Shown here in pieces: positions 1 through 8,212 of a stretch of DNA of 36,470 nucleotides. The position numbers and the translations under genes are program-made. The stretch spans positions 1-36,470 of the forward strand of contig JAKCDM010000021.1 in the NCBI GenBank assembly GCA_021841865.1. Reading direction: 5' to 3'. Numbering within the stretch: position 1 is the first letter of the stretch; each line of letters opens with the position of its first letter. The notes below the pieces were generated by a model that saw only the letters and a program-made list of their open reading frames with translations, ran no database searches and was not told the origin of the DNA. This DNA is from Pseudomonadota bacterium (GTDB lineage Bacteria; Pseudomonadota; Gammaproteobacteria; Burkholderiales; Burkholderiaceae_C).

Positions 1-481
1 TGCCCGAGTCGCCGAACAACTCGCAGCGCATGTCGAGCGCCACTCGACGCGAGTACACATCGTGCTCCAGGCGCTCCAGGCGGCAGCTCAGCACCCACGG
101 CGCGGCACCCGGCGAGCCGTCACCCTCGACGGCCGCCACCCAGGACTGTCGGGCCAGGGTCTGGCGCAGAGCCGAGCCGATCATCTCCGCCGGCGGCACC
201 AGCCAGCGGCTGTCCCGGTACGGCATCAACTGCGTCGGCCGCGGGCTGTACAGCATGGGCACGCCATCGAATCCCGGCGCCGCCTGCACACCCAGCACGC
301 GCAGGATCACCGGCTCGCCCGCCGGCCCCGGCTGGCGCAGCGCGGGCGCGCTCAGCCGGTACTCGACCTGCGCCGGGCGCTGGGTCACGCGCGGCAAGGC
401 ACAGGCCGCAAGCGCCAGCGCGCACGCTGCGGCGGCGGCGGCGGCGCGAAGTCCGCGCCAGGCATGGCGACTCCAGCTCAT
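1..481 (-). CDS. ABC-type transport auxiliary lipoprotein (PqiC/ABC_trans_aux family), 3' end outside window
   Basis: The reading frame starts at the ATG at 481 and runs off the left edge, so only the first 160 or so residues are seen. The N terminus has an Ala-rich hydrophobic stretch ending in a lipobox (Leu-Ala-Ala-Cys at about residues 24-27), so it should be a lipidated periplasmic protein. After it come V-E-Y-R-L and V-I-L-R-V strands, a P-M-L-Y-S-P-R-P segment and later W-L-V-P-P-A-E, as in the ABC_trans_aux/PqiC family. These lipoproteins sit at the outer membrane and work with MCE proteins in lipid transport. It begins one base after the stop of the MCE gene, so the two are co-translated. 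The family call rests on motif feel and context. Confidence 0.8.
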   Translation of the reverse strand, partial: MSWSRHAWRGLRAAAAAAACALALAACALPRVTQRPAQVEYRLSAPALRQPGPAGEPVILRVLGVQAAPGFDGVPMLYSPRPTQLMPYRDSRWLVPPAEMIGSALRQTLARQSWVAAVEGDGSPGAAPWVLSCRLERLEHDVYSRRVALDMRCELFGDSG

Positions 482-482
482 G

Positions 483-1445
483 TCAATGCTCTCCCGGCCC
501 CGGCGGCGGCAACGGCGCGCCGAACAGGATCTGGTTGGGGTTGCGCTGCAGGCTGCGCGTGAGTTCGGTGAGTTGCGTGCTCAGGTGCTGCAACTGCCCG
601 CCGAGGCGATCGAAGCCCGGCAGCGTGCGCTGCTGCAATTGCCGAGCGGCCTGCGTGCCTGCCTGCCCCAGGCGCGCGGCATGCTGTCCGGCCTGCTGCC
701 AGTCCTGCGCGGCCGCGTCGAGCTGCTGCAGCGTCAGCTGAGCCGACTTCGTGGTGCTCTGCAGCTGCTCCAGCAGCGCCGAGGCCTGCACGCCCAGCTG
801 GCGACCCTGCTGCCCCATCGCGGCCAGCTCATGGCTGCTGCGCCGCAGATCATCGAGCGTGCCGGCGATGTCGTCGCGCCGTGCGGCGACCGCAGCGGTC
901 GTGCGCTGGATGTTCTGCAGGGTCTGCGTGACCGCCCGCAGGTTGGCGGGACTGAGCAGCACGTCGAGCCGATTGGCGATCTTCGACAGGGTCACCGCGG
1001 CCACGTTGAGCCCGCCTTCCAGGCGGGAAAACACCGAGGGCTCGTAATGAATCACGGCGTACTCATGCCCGGGCGCTGGCAGCAACGGCTGGCTGGCGTG
1101 GCCGCCGCTGAGATTGATCACCGACAGGCCGGTGACCCCGCGCGGCGACAGCTGGGCCACCGCGTCGGTGCGTACCGGCACGCCATGCTTGATCGCGACC
1201 TGGATGCGGATCAGCGCCGGATTGGCGGGGTCGATCTCGATCGAGGTCACGCGCCCCACGTTGACCCCGCGGTACTGCACCTCGCTGGCCGGGCTCAGCC
1301 CGGTGACGTTGTCGGTGGCGTAGATCAGGTAGGTCGTGGTGTCGGTATGGCGCGAACTGCTCAGCCACCACACTGCGCCGGCCAGCGCGATGGCCAGCGC
1401 GATCACGAAAGCGCCTACGGCGGTGTAGTTGACCTTGGATTCCAT
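483..1445 (-). CDS. MlaD/MCE family lipid-transport protein
   Basis: 320 residues. One N-terminal membrane anchor (about residues 8-28) is followed by a single MCE domain (about 38-116, with the V-Q-Y-R-G-V-N-V-G-R-V core and a G-V-T-G-L-S-V-I-N-L-S-G-G end). A long Gln/Ala/Leu-rich helical region (about 145-300) follows, and the protein ends in R-N-P-N-Q-I-L-F-G. E. coli MlaD is about 180 residues. The longer helical tail resembles the PqiB/LetB-like and ABC_trans_aux-linked forms that may bridge the periplasm. In the cell it should hexamerise on the permease and pass phospholipid between membranes. It lies 37 bases after the ATPase gene in the same operon. Confidence 0.9.
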   Translation of the reverse strand: MESKVNYTAVGAFVIALAIALAGAVWWLSSSRHTDTTTYLIYATDNVTGLSPASEVQYRGVNVGRVTSIEIDPANPALIRIQVAIKHGVPVRTDAVAQLSPRGVTGLSVINLSGGHASQPLLPAPGHEYAVIHYEPSVFSRLEGGLNVAAVTLSKIANRLDVLLSPANLRAVTQTLQNIQRTTAAVAARRDDIAGTLDDLRRSSHELAAMGQQGRQLGVQASALLEQLQSTTKSAQLTLQQLDAAAQDWQQAGQHAARLGQAGTQAARQLQQRTLPGFDRLGGQLQHLSTQLTELTRSLQRNPNQILFGAPLPPPGPGEH

Positions 1446-1482
1446 GCGGTGCGGGCGGGTCTGGCGGAGGTCGAAGAGCGCC

Positions 1483-2319
1483 TCAGGTCGGGCTGCCCGC
1501 GGCAGCCTGGGTCGAGCATACCGCGCCGCCGCCGCGCGCGCGCTCCCAGAAGGTTCTCGAGCGCCCGCCGCGGAAGTATTCGACCAGCTCGGGCTCGTCG
1601 CTCGCGGCCAGCTCGGCGGCCGTCCCGACGGCCAGCACGCGCTTGCGCGCCAGGAATGCCACGACGTCGCTGCCGTGCCAGATCGAATCCAGGTCGTGCG
1701 TGACTTGCAGGATGGTCAGTCCGAGCAGGTCGCGCAATTGCGCGATCAGCTCGTCGAAGGCCGCCGCGCCGACCGGGTCCAGCCCCGACGTGGGCTCGTC
1801 GAGCACGAGCAGCTCCGGGTCGAGCGCCAGCGCGCGTGCCAGCGCGGCACGCTTGACCATGCCTCCCGACAGCTGCGACGGGTATTTGTGCGCGGCGTCG
1901 CCCGGCAGCCCGGCCAGCCCGATCTTGAGCATGGCCACCTGGGCGAGCAGGCCCGGCTCGAGGCCGGAATGCTCGCGCAACGCCAGCATCACGTTCTCCA
2001 GCACGCTCAGCCCGCTGAACAACGCGCCGCCCTGGAACAACACGCCGATGCGCATTCGCAGGCGCGTGCGCTGTGCCGCCGATGCCCGCAGCGCGTCCTC
2101 GCCGAACAGCTCCAGCGAGCCGGCCTGCGGCTCGCGCAGCAGCGTGAGCGTGCGCAGCAGCACCGACTTGCCGCTGCCCGATCCGCCGACCAGCGCCATG
2201 ATGCAGCCGCGCGGCACGTCGAGGTCGAGCTGCTCGTGCACGCTGCCGCTGGCGAAGCGGTTGACCAGTCCGCGGGCACGCACCACAGGCCTGTCGTCGA
2301 GCTGCTCGCTGGGGTTCAT
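1483..2319 (-). CDS. ABC transporter ATP-binding protein of the Mla/MCE lipid transporter (MlaF-like)
   Basis: 278 residues, starting at the ATG at 2319, which overlaps the permease stop by four bases (ATGA). Walker A is GGSGSGKS (45-52), the Q-loop Gln is about residue 96, the signature is LSGGM (150-154), Walker B is LLVLDE (170-175) and the switch His is in Q-V-T-H-D (208). The V-L-F-Q-G-G-A-L-F-S-G-L-S-V-L-E-N-V segment after the Q-loop is typical of MlaF. It hydrolyses ATP on the cytoplasmic face to drive lipid movement through the MlaE-type permease. A low-complexity C-terminal extension (last 20 or so residues) is of no known function. Confidence 0.92.
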   Translation of the reverse strand: MNPSEQLDDRPVVRARGLVNRFASGSVHEQLDLDVPRGCIMALVGGSGSGKSVLLRTLTLLREPQAGSLELFGEDALRASAAQRTRLRMRIGVLFQGGALFSGLSVLENVMLALREHSGLEPGLLAQVAMLKIGLAGLPGDAAHKYPSQLSGGMVKRAALARALALDPELLVLDEPTSGLDPVGAAAFDELIAQLRDLLGLTILQVTHDLDSIWHGSDVVAFLARKRVLAVGTAAELAASDEPELVEYFRGGRSRTFWERARGGGAVCSTQAAAGSPT

Positions 2320-3533
2320 AGTCCGAGCATCTTGAACAACACCGAGAACGCGGCATCGATCACGATCACCAGGAAGATCGCCTGCACCACGCTGCTGGTG
2401 GCGGCGCGTCCGACCGCCGCCGCGCTGCCGCGCACCCGCAGGCCCTGCATGCAGCCGACCAGCGCGATGACCACCGCGAACACCGGCGCCTTGACCAGGC
2501 CGACCATCAGCGTGCCGACATCGACCACCTGCGGCACCCGCATCACGTACTCGCGCCACGGCACGCCGAAGCCGAGCGACGCGACCATGCCGCCGCCGAG
2601 CAGTCCCATGCCATCGGCCAGCAGCGACAGCAGCGGCAGCGCCACGACCAGCGCGAGCACCTTGGGCAGCACCAGCATCTCGAAAGGCGACAGCGCCAGC
2701 GCGCGCAACGCGTCGATCTCCTCGGTGATTCGCATGGTGCCGAGCTGTGCCGCGTAGGACGAGCCGGTGCGTCCGGCAACGATGATCGCCGCCAGCAACG
2801 GGCCCATCTCCCGCAGCGTGATGATGGCCACGAGGTTGACGATCAGCACGTTGGCGCCGTAGGTGGTCAGCGTGGCGCCTCCCTGGTAGGCCATGACCAT
2901 GCCGATCAGGAAGGACAGCAGCCCGATGATCCCCACCGCGCGCAGCCCGCCCGCCTCGAGCTCGGCCGCGACTTCGCGCCAGCGCAGGCGCCACGGGCGC
3001 AGCAGCACCAGCGGCGCGCCCAGCCAGACGAGTTCGCCCAGCGTGGCGACGAAGGCGCGGCCTTCGCGCAGCGCCACGAACAGCGCTCGCCCGACATCGC
3101 CGAGCAGCCCGGCGTGGGCCTGGCGCGGCGACTCGGGCGGCTCCAGCGCGCGCTGCTCGACCAGGCGCAGCAGGCGCAGGTGCGCGGGGTCGAGCGCTGA
3201 CATGTCGACCGCGACTCCGTGGTCGCGAAGTCGCCCCAGCGCCAGCATCAGCGCGCGCGCCCCCGCGGTGTCGATGCGCAGCCCGGCTGCGTCGCCGAGC
3301 AGGCGCAGCTCGCGTGCGTCGGCCGGCACCGGCAGCGCAGGCGCCTCGCGCAAGGCGTGCACGGTCCAGTCTCCCGCGATGCGCAACGCCGGCGTCTGCT
3401 GCGCGGCGCGGGCCGCCTCCCAGAGCGCTCGAGCCGGTTCGAGCGGGGACGCGCCGGCCGATGTCGGGTTCACGCGCGTCTCGGACGGGTTCACGCGCGT
3501 CTCGCCGTCAGCCCTGCGGAGCCGGAGTGGCAC
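2316..3533 (-). CDS. MlaE-type ABC permease with N-terminal STAS-like domain
   Basis: 405 residues from a GTG at 3533. The first 150 or so residues look like a STAS-type domain (D-T-A-G-A-R-A-L-M-L-A-L-G). The MlaE permease domain follows, with I-L-R-E-M-G-P-L-L-A-A-I-I-V-A-G-R-T-G-like and E-I-D-A-L-R-A-L segments diagnostic of the family and about five membrane helices. The start is ambiguous. GTG 3533 has GGAGGA eight bases upstream but overlaps gspE-like DNA by 26 bp, and that purine stretch also encodes a conserved Leu-Glu-Glu. In-frame GTGs at 3494 and 3473 lie in a tandem repeat. In some bacteria this fused form replaces separate MlaE and MlaB. Confidence 0.9.
   Translation of the reverse strand: MPLRLRRADGETRVNPSETRVNPTSAGASPLEPARALWEAARAAQQTPALRIAGDWTVHALREAPALPVPADARELRLLGDAAGLRIDTAGARALMLALGRLRDHGVAVDMSALDPAHLRLLRLVEQRALEPPESPRQAHAGLLGDVGRALFVALREGRAFVATLGELVWLGAPLVLLRPWRLRWREVAAELEAGGLRAVGIIGLLSFLIGMVMAYQGGATLTTYGANVLIVNLVAIITLREMGPLLAAIIVAGRTGSSYAAQLGTMRITEEIDALRALALSPFEMLVLPKVLALVVALPLLSLLADGMGLLGGGMVASLGFGVPWREYVMRVPQVVDVGTLMVGLVKAPVFAVVIALVGCMQGLRVRGSAAAVGRAATSSVVQAIFLVIVIDAAFSVLFKMLGL
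3466..3504. repeat. Tandem 21-bp direct repeat at the start of the MlaE-type gene
   Basis: Two copies of an 18-base identical core (3466-3483 and 3487-3504) lie in tandem with a 3-base linker. In the permease frame they encode E-T-R-V-N-P twice, and each copy carries an in-frame GTG that could start translation. The repeat sits just after the stop of the upstream ATPase gene. Confidence 0.9.
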
Positions 3534-5331
3534 GCAGGACTTCCTCCAGCGTGGTCACACCCTCGGCCACCTTCAGCGCGCCTGCCAGGCGCAGCGGGCG
3601 CATGCCGTCGCGCACGGCCTGCGCGCGCAGCGCGTCCAGCGTCGCCCCTTCGCCGATCAGGCCGCGCTGCGCCGGGCTCACGCCGAGCAGCTCGTACAGC
3701 CCGACACGCCCCAGGTACCCGGTGTTGCGACACTCCAGGCAACCCACAGCGCGACAGGGTCGCACCTGCGCGCTCGGCTTCCACGGCGCCACCGCGGACT
3801 CGAAGCTGCGCTGGTCGAAGGCCGAGTCGGGCTGGCGGCAATGCGGACACAGCGTTCGCACCAGGCGCTGCGCGAGCACGCCCAGCAGCGTGGCCCCGAG
3901 CAGGTACGGCGCCACGCCGAGCTCGAGCAGGCGAGTGATCGCGCCGGCGGCGTCGTTGGTGTGCAGGGTCGACAACACCAGGTGACCGGTCAACGCCGCC
4001 TGCACCGCCATTTCGGCGGTCTCGCGGTCACGGATCTCGCCGACCATGATGATGTCGGGATCCTGGCGCATCAACGCGCGCAGGCCTTCGGCGAAACCCA
4101 GTTCGAGGCCGCTTTGCACCTGCATCTGGTTGAAGGCCGGCTCGACCATCTCGATCGGGTCCTCCACGGTGCACACGTTGACCTCGTCGGTGGCAAGGCG
4201 CTTGAGGGTCGAATACAGCGTGGTGGTCTTTCCGCTGCCGGTGGGCCCGGTCACCAGCACGATGCCGTGCGGGTGCGACGTCAGTTCCTCCCAGCGCGAC
4301 GCCTCGGCCGGCGGGAATCCCAGCGCGGCGAATTCGCGCAGCACCACGTCGCGGTCGAAGATGCGCATGACCAGCTTCTCGCCGAACGCGGTGGGCAGGG
4401 TCGACAGGCGCAGCTCGACCTCGTCGCCGTCGGGACGCCGGGTCTTGATGCGTCCGTCCTGCGGGCGCCTGCGCTCGACCACGTCCATGCGCCCGAGCAG
4501 CTTGATGCGGCTGGTCATCGCGCTCATCACCGCCGGCGGAACCTGGTAGACCACGTGCAGCAGTCCGTCGATGCGAAAGCGCACCACGCCGAACTCGCGC
4601 CGCGGCTCGAGGTGGATGTCCGAGGCGCGCTGCTCGAAGGCGTATTGCCAGAGCCAGTCGACCACCTGCACGATGCCGGCGTCGTTGGCGTCGATGGCGC
4701 GCCCGCTGCGCCCCAGCTCGACGAGCTGCTCGAACTGGTTGACGCCGCTGCCCGCAGATGCGCCATTGCGCTGCGCCTCGCGCACCGAGCGCGCGAGATT
4801 GAAGAACTCCGCCGTGTAGCGCGCGATGTCGGCCGGGTTGGCCACCACCAGCTGCACCGGCCGGCGCAGCATGCGCTCCAGCTCGGGCACCCAGCCGATA
4901 TCGAAGGGCTCGGCCGTCGCGATGGTCGCGCCCTGCGCCTCGGCCGCCACCGGCAGGATGCGATGGCGCTCGGCATAGTTGCGCGACAGCAGGTCGCCGA
5001 CACGCCCGATGTCGACCTTCAGCGGGTCGATGTGCAGCAGCGGCAGCCCGGCGCGCTCGGCCAGCCACGCGGTGAGCGCGTCGAGGTCGAGCCGCTTGGC
5101 GTCGGACTTGCGCGCAAGCGACGCCGCGGCCACTCGCTGCAGCGCGTGCTGGCGCGCGCCGCCATGCGCGCAGCGGTCGAGCCCGCGCTGCAACGTGGGC
5201 TCGTCGATCCACGCGTCCTCGAACAGCGCATGCAGCACCGACTGCCAGTGCAGCGGCCCGTGCAGGCGCGTGCGGGCGGCCGCCGGGGCAGCCCCGGCGC
5301 GCGGCGGTTCGGAGGACGGTTGCGAAGCCAT
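3508..5331 (-). CDS. GspE/PulE (PilB-like) secretion/pilus assembly ATPase
   Basis: 607 residues from the ATG at 5331; the frame stays open upstream but that part lacks protein-like composition. An N-terminal T2SSE/MshEN-type domain (about 30-175) is followed by the RecA-like ATPase domain. Walker A is GPTGSGKTT (362-370), Walker B D-I-I-M-V-G-E-I-R-D (426-435) and the His box H-L-V-L-S-T-L-H-T (450-458). A CPHC...CLEC tetracysteine zinc module lies at 495-498 and 531-534. Such ATPases power type IV pili or type II secretion. No other pilus or secretion gene is nearby, so its partner is unknown. It is followed by the lipid-transporter genes, with which it overlaps. Confidence 0.92.
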   Translation of the reverse strand: MASQPSSEPPRAGAAPAAARTRLHGPLHWQSVLHALFEDAWIDEPTLQRGLDRCAHGGARQHALQRVAAASLARKSDAKRLDLDALTAWLAERAGLPLLHIDPLKVDIGRVGDLLSRNYAERHRILPVAAEAQGATIATAEPFDIGWVPELERMLRRPVQLVVANPADIARYTAEFFNLARSVREAQRNGASAGSGVNQFEQLVELGRSGRAIDANDAGIVQVVDWLWQYAFEQRASDIHLEPRREFGVVRFRIDGLLHVVYQVPPAVMSAMTSRIKLLGRMDVVERRRPQDGRIKTRRPDGDEVELRLSTLPTAFGEKLVMRIFDRDVVLREFAALGFPPAEASRWEELTSHPHGIVLVTGPTGSGKTTTLYSTLKRLATDEVNVCTVEDPIEMVEPAFNQMQVQSGLELGFAEGLRALMRQDPDIIMVGEIRDRETAEMAVQAALTGHLVLSTLHTNDAAGAITRLLELGVAPYLLGATLLGVLAQRLVRTLCPHCRQPDSAFDQRSFESAVAPWKPSAQVRPCRAVGCLECRNTGYLGRVGLYELLGVSPAQRGLIGEGATLDALRAQAVRDGMRPLRLAGALKVAEGVTTLEEVLRATPAPQG

Positions 5332-5380
5332 GGGCCAAGTGTAGAACGAGCCCGCGCGGCCCATGCTCCCCACGCCCGGC

Positions 5381-5962
5381 TCAGCGCGGGCCTGGGCGGC
5401 GCAGGGCGAGCCCGCAGGCCGCGAACACCTCGTGCCAGGCGGCCAGCTTGCGCTGGAAGCTCCACGAGGCATTCGCCGGGCTGCTCGACGGCAGGCGCCA
5501 GCACTGCGCCGCCAGCGCGCGGGTGATGCGCAGGCTGCGCGCCGACTCGCCCCCGTTGTGCGCGATGCCGCGCAGCGCTGGCAGGCCGGCGACGAGCCCG
5601 GCCAGGTCGTTCGGATACGCATCCCGGATGCTCGAATCCAGGCTGCCTTCGCGCTCGCAGGCGGCGTACACGTCCCAGATGCCCAGGCCGCGCCGGCTGA
5701 CCTCGCGCAGGCGCTCGGCATAGGGCATGGCACGCAGGTCCACGCCGAACAGCTCCGACAGCAGCGGCCAGAACTGGTTGCGCGGGTGGGCGTAGTACTG
5801 CTGCTCGCGCAGCGACGCCTCGCCGGGAAAGCTGCCCAGCACGAGCAGGCGGGTGTTGCGCCCGACCACCGGAGCCAGTCCGCGCAGGCGCACGCCGGCG
5901 GCGGCAGTCGCGGAGGGGGTCGTGGAAACGGAGCTGCTGGACTTGCTGGAACTGCGCGGCAC
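5381..5962 (-). CDS. DNA-deoxyinosine glycosylase (uracil-DNA glycosylase superfamily, HDG/family 6-like)
   Basis: The conserved part begins L-R-G-L-A-P-V-V-G and continues L-V-L-G-S-F-P-G-E-A-S-L, Y-Y-A-H-P-R-N-Q-F-W-P-L, then G-L-G-I-W-D-V-Y and S-I-R-D-A. These are the active-site and DNA-binding motifs of the hypoxanthine-DNA glycosylase branch of the UDG superfamily. It should excise deaminated purines in the cytoplasm. The start is uncertain: GTG 5962 gives 193 residues with a Ser-rich leader, GTG 5893 gives 170 and starts at the conserved domain, and neither has a clear ribosome site. The gap to the downstream GspE-like gene is 49 bp, so they may share a transcript. Confidence 0.82.
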   Translation of the reverse strand: MPRSSSKSSSSVSTTPSATAAAGVRLRGLAPVVGRNTRLLVLGSFPGEASLREQQYYAHPRNQFWPLLSELFGVDLRAMPYAERLREVSRRGLGIWDVYAACEREGSLDSSIRDAYPNDLAGLVAGLPALRGIAHNGGESARSLRITRALAAQCWRLPSSSPANASWSFQRKLAAWHEVFAACGLALRRPGPR

Positions 5963-6079
5963 GGGGCACTGCGGGCGTTGCGGGCGGGGCCGCGCGGCGC
6001 GAGCCCGCGGCTTGTAGTCCAATGGTAACGGCCACGCTCCCGGGAGCGCGCACCGAACCCCCGTCACGGAGACCCCTGC

Positions 6080-7264
6080 ATGAGCTCGAACACCGTCGCG
6101 ACCGTCGCAGCGAAGCGCCCCACGCCACGCAGCCGCCTGCCGCAGGTGGGCACGACGATCTTCACGGTCATGTCGGCGCTGGCGCAGAGCTGCAAGGCCA
6201 TCAACCTGGGTCAGGGTTTTCCGGATTTCGAGCCCGACCCCGCGCTGCTCGACGCGGTCGGGCGCGCGCTGCACGGCGGACACAACCAGTACCCGCCGAT
6301 GGCCGGAGTTGCCGCGCTGCGCGAGGCGCTCGCCGACAAGATCGAGTCGCTGCACGCGCGGCGCTACGACCCGGGCGACGAGATCACCATCACCGCCGGC
6401 GCCACGCAGGCGCTGCTGACCGCGATCCTGGCGGTCGTCCACCCGGGCGACGAGGTCGTCGTGCTCACGCCGGCCTACGACAGCTACCTGCCGGCCATCG
6501 AACTGGCCGGCGCGGTGGCGCGCTGCGTGCCGCTGAACTCCGACTTCGGCCCCGACTTCGACGCCATCGCCGCGGCGCTGGGCCCGCGCACCCGGGCGAT
6601 GATCGTGAACTCCCCGCACAACCCGAGCGGGCGCGTGTGGAGCGCGGCCGACATGCGACGCCTGGGGGAACTGCTCGCGCCCACCGACGTGCTGCTGATC
6701 AGCGACGAGGTGTACGAGCACATGGTGTTCGATTCGAATCGCCACTGCAGCGCAGCAGCCGAGCCGCTGCTGGCCGAGCGCAGTTTCGTGGTCTCGAGCT
6801 TCGGCAAGACCTACCACGCCACGGGCTGGAAGGTGGGAATGGTGGCGGCCCCTCGCGAACTCAGCGCCGAGTTCCGCAAGGTGCACCAGTTCAACGTGTT
6901 CACCGTCAATACGCCGATGCAATGGGCGTTGGCCGAGCATTTGCGAAGCCACCCGCAAGCGCACCTGGGCCTGCCGGCGTTCTACCAGGCCAAGCGCGAT
7001 CGCTTCCGCGCCGGCCTGGGCGACACGCGCCTGCGGCTGCTGCGCTGCGAAGGCACCTATTTCCAGTGCGTGGACTACTCCGCGGTCAGCGATCTGCCGG
7101 AACCGGAGTTCTGCACCTGGCTGACACGCGAGGTCGGCGTGGCGGCGATCCCGGTCAGCGCCTTCGAGCCCTCGCCGCCACCGGCGCGCCGAGTGGCGCG
7201 CTTTTGTTTCGCCAAGCGCGACGAGACGCTGGACGCGGCACTGCAACGCCTGCGCGCGCTGTGA
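6080..7264 (+). CDS. PLP-dependent aminotransferase, class I/II (methionine/kynurenine aminotransferase-like)
   Basis: 394 residues, fold type I. Seen in order: N-L-G-Q-G-F-P-D-F near residues 42-50, P-P-M-A-G (72-76), N-S-P-H-N-P-S-G (177-184), S-D-E-V-Y-E-H (208-214), and the PLP-lysine in S-S-F-G-K-T-Y-H-A-T-G-W-K (K243). The C-terminal V-A-R-F-C-F-A-K supplies the carboxylate-binding Arg. The G-Q-G-F-P-D-F and T-Y-H-A-T-G-W-K forms match the YbdL/kynurenine aminotransferase branch, often annotated methionine aminotransferase. It would transfer the amino group from Met or aromatic residues to a 2-oxo acid in the cytoplasm. Exact substrate cannot be read from sequence. Confidence 0.88.
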   Translation: MSSNTVATVAAKRPTPRSRLPQVGTTIFTVMSALAQSCKAINLGQGFPDFEPDPALLDAVGRALHGGHNQYPPMAGVAALREALADKIESLHARRYDPGDEITITAGATQALLTAILAVVHPGDEVVVLTPAYDSYLPAIELAGAVARCVPLNSDFGPDFDAIAAALGPRTRAMIVNSPHNPSGRVWSAADMRRLGELLAPTDVLLISDEVYEHMVFDSNRHCSAAAEPLLAERSFVVSSFGKTYHATGWKVGMVAAPRELSAEFRKVHQFNVFTVNTPMQWALAEHLRSHPQAHLGLPAFYQAKRDRFRAGLGDTRLRLLRCEGTYFQCVDYSAVSDLPEPEFCTWLTREVGVAAIPVSAFEPSPPPARRVARFCFAKRDETLDAALQRLRAL

Positions 7265-7293
7265 GCCTCGCCTGATGTAAACTGCTCGGCTTC

Positions 7294-7367
7294 GCGGGCG
7301 TAGTTCAATGGTAGAACGGCAGCTTCCCAAGCTTCATACGAGGGTTCGATTCCCTTCGCCCGCTCCA
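7294..7367 (+). tRNA. tRNA-Gly (anticodon CCC)
   Basis: A full cloverleaf is visible. The acceptor GCGGGCG pairs with CGCCCGC (7357-7363), discriminator T is 7364 and CCA is encoded (7365-7367). The D-arm contains AATGGT, the anticodon loop is TTCCCAA and the T-arm is GGGTTCGATTCCC. The sequence is close to the E. coli glyU type. The anticodon stem (GCAGC/GCTTC) has one C-U mismatch at its second pair. It reads GGG codons. Confidence 0.97.
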
Positions 7368-7388
7368 GAATCCCCAGCCATGTTTCCC

Positions 7389-7412
7389 GCGGCGGATGCG
7401 CGCATCCGCCGC
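7389..7412. repeat. Perfect 24-bp palindrome between tRNA-Gly and trmB
   Basis: The two 12-base arms (7389-7400 and 7401-7412) are exact reverse complements with no spacer. It lies 22 bases after the tRNA CCA and 12 before the terminator stem. It may be a processing or extra terminator hairpin; no T-tract follows it. Confidence 0.85.
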
Positions 7413-7423
7413 AGCGCACAAGC

Positions 7424-7445
7424 AACCGGCCCGGCCGGTTTTTTT
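7424..7445 (+). terminator. Rho-independent terminator after tRNA-Gly
   Basis: Stem AACCGGC / GCCGGTT (7424-7430 and 7434-7440) with a CCG loop, running into seven T residues (7439-7445). It ends tRNA transcription just before trmB, so trmB needs its own promoter or read-through. Confidence 0.9.
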
Positions 7446-7465
7446 GCGCCCGCGAGCTACCCGCA

Positions 7466-8194
7466 GTGAACTCCGAGCCTTCTCGCGCCGAGCCCGCCGG
7501 GCCGGACCCCGATGCCTGCCCGCCGCGACGCGGCATCCGCTCCTTCGTGCTGCGCACGGGACGCCTGACCACCGGTCAGGCCCGCGCGCTGGCCGAACTG
7601 GGGCCGCGGCTGCTCGTCGCGCACGCGCCCGCCGCGCCGGACTGGGACGCCATCTTCGGGCGCCATGCGCCGCGCGTGCTCGAGGTGGGCTTCGGCATGG
7701 GCGAGGCCACCGCGCAAATGGCCCAGGCTTGCCCGCAACGGGACTTCATCGGCGTGGAGGTGCATACGCCGGGCGTCGGAGCGCTGCTCATGCGCATCCG
7801 CGAGCTGGGCCTGGGCAACCTGCGCATCGTGCAGCATGACGCCGTGGAAGTGCTGCGCGACATGGTCGCGCCGGGCTCGCTGGACGCCGTGCACGTCTAC
7901 TTTCCCGACCCGTGGCACAAGAAACGGCACCACAAGCGGCGCCTGATCCAGCCGGGCTTCGTGGCGCTGGCCGCGTCGCGCCTGCGCGCCGGCGGCGTGC
8001 TGCATTGCGCCACCGACTGGCAGGAATACGCCGAGCACATGCTGCAGGTGCTGCGCGACGAACCGTTGCTGCGCAACACCGCGACGGACTATGCCGAACG
8101 CCCGGGCTGGCGCGTGCCCAGCAAGTTCGAACGCCGCGGGCTGCGCCTGGGGCACGGCGTGTGGGACCTGGTGTTCGAACGCAGCGGGCCCTGA
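7466..8194 (+). CDS. trmB: tRNA (guanine-N7-)-methyltransferase
   Basis: 242 residues from a GTG at 7466. It transfers a methyl group from S-adenosylmethionine to N7 of G46 in tRNA. The SAM-binding motif is [10 protein letters not shown] (71-80), G-V-E-V-H follows at 96-100, and the diagnostic [15 protein letters not shown] block lies at about 145-159, with A-T-D-W further on. The first 25 residues are a proline-rich leader, variable in this family. It lies directly behind a tRNA gene but is separated by that gene's terminator. It converges on the Nramp gene with an 18-bp gap and no obvious shared terminator. Confidence 0.96.
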   Translation: MNSEPSRAEPAGPDPDACPPRRGIRSFVLRTGRLTTGQARALAELGPRLLVAHAPAAPDWDAIFGRHAPRVLEVGFGMGEATAQMAQACPQRDFIGVEVHTPGVGALLMRIRELGLGNLRIVQHDAVEVLRDMVAPGSLDAVHVYFPDPWHKKRHHKRRLIQPGFVALAASRLRAGGVLHCATDWQEYAEHMLQVLRDEPLLRNTATDYAERPGWRVPSKFERRGLRLGHGVWDLVFERSGP

Positions 8195-8212
8195 TGCGCC
8201 TCGCGGCGCCGG

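Noticed and set aside
6010..6062. tRNA-like fragment (GTAGTCCAATGGTAAC) upstream of the aminotransferase
   Set aside because: It resembles a D-arm, but there is no matching acceptor stem or GTTCGA-type T-arm. At most a chance likeness or a decayed remnant.
7294..7445. tRNA-Gly as an attachment site for an integrated element
   Set aside because: No integrase, no second copy of the tRNA 3' end and no composition change nearby; it is followed directly by its terminator and trmB.
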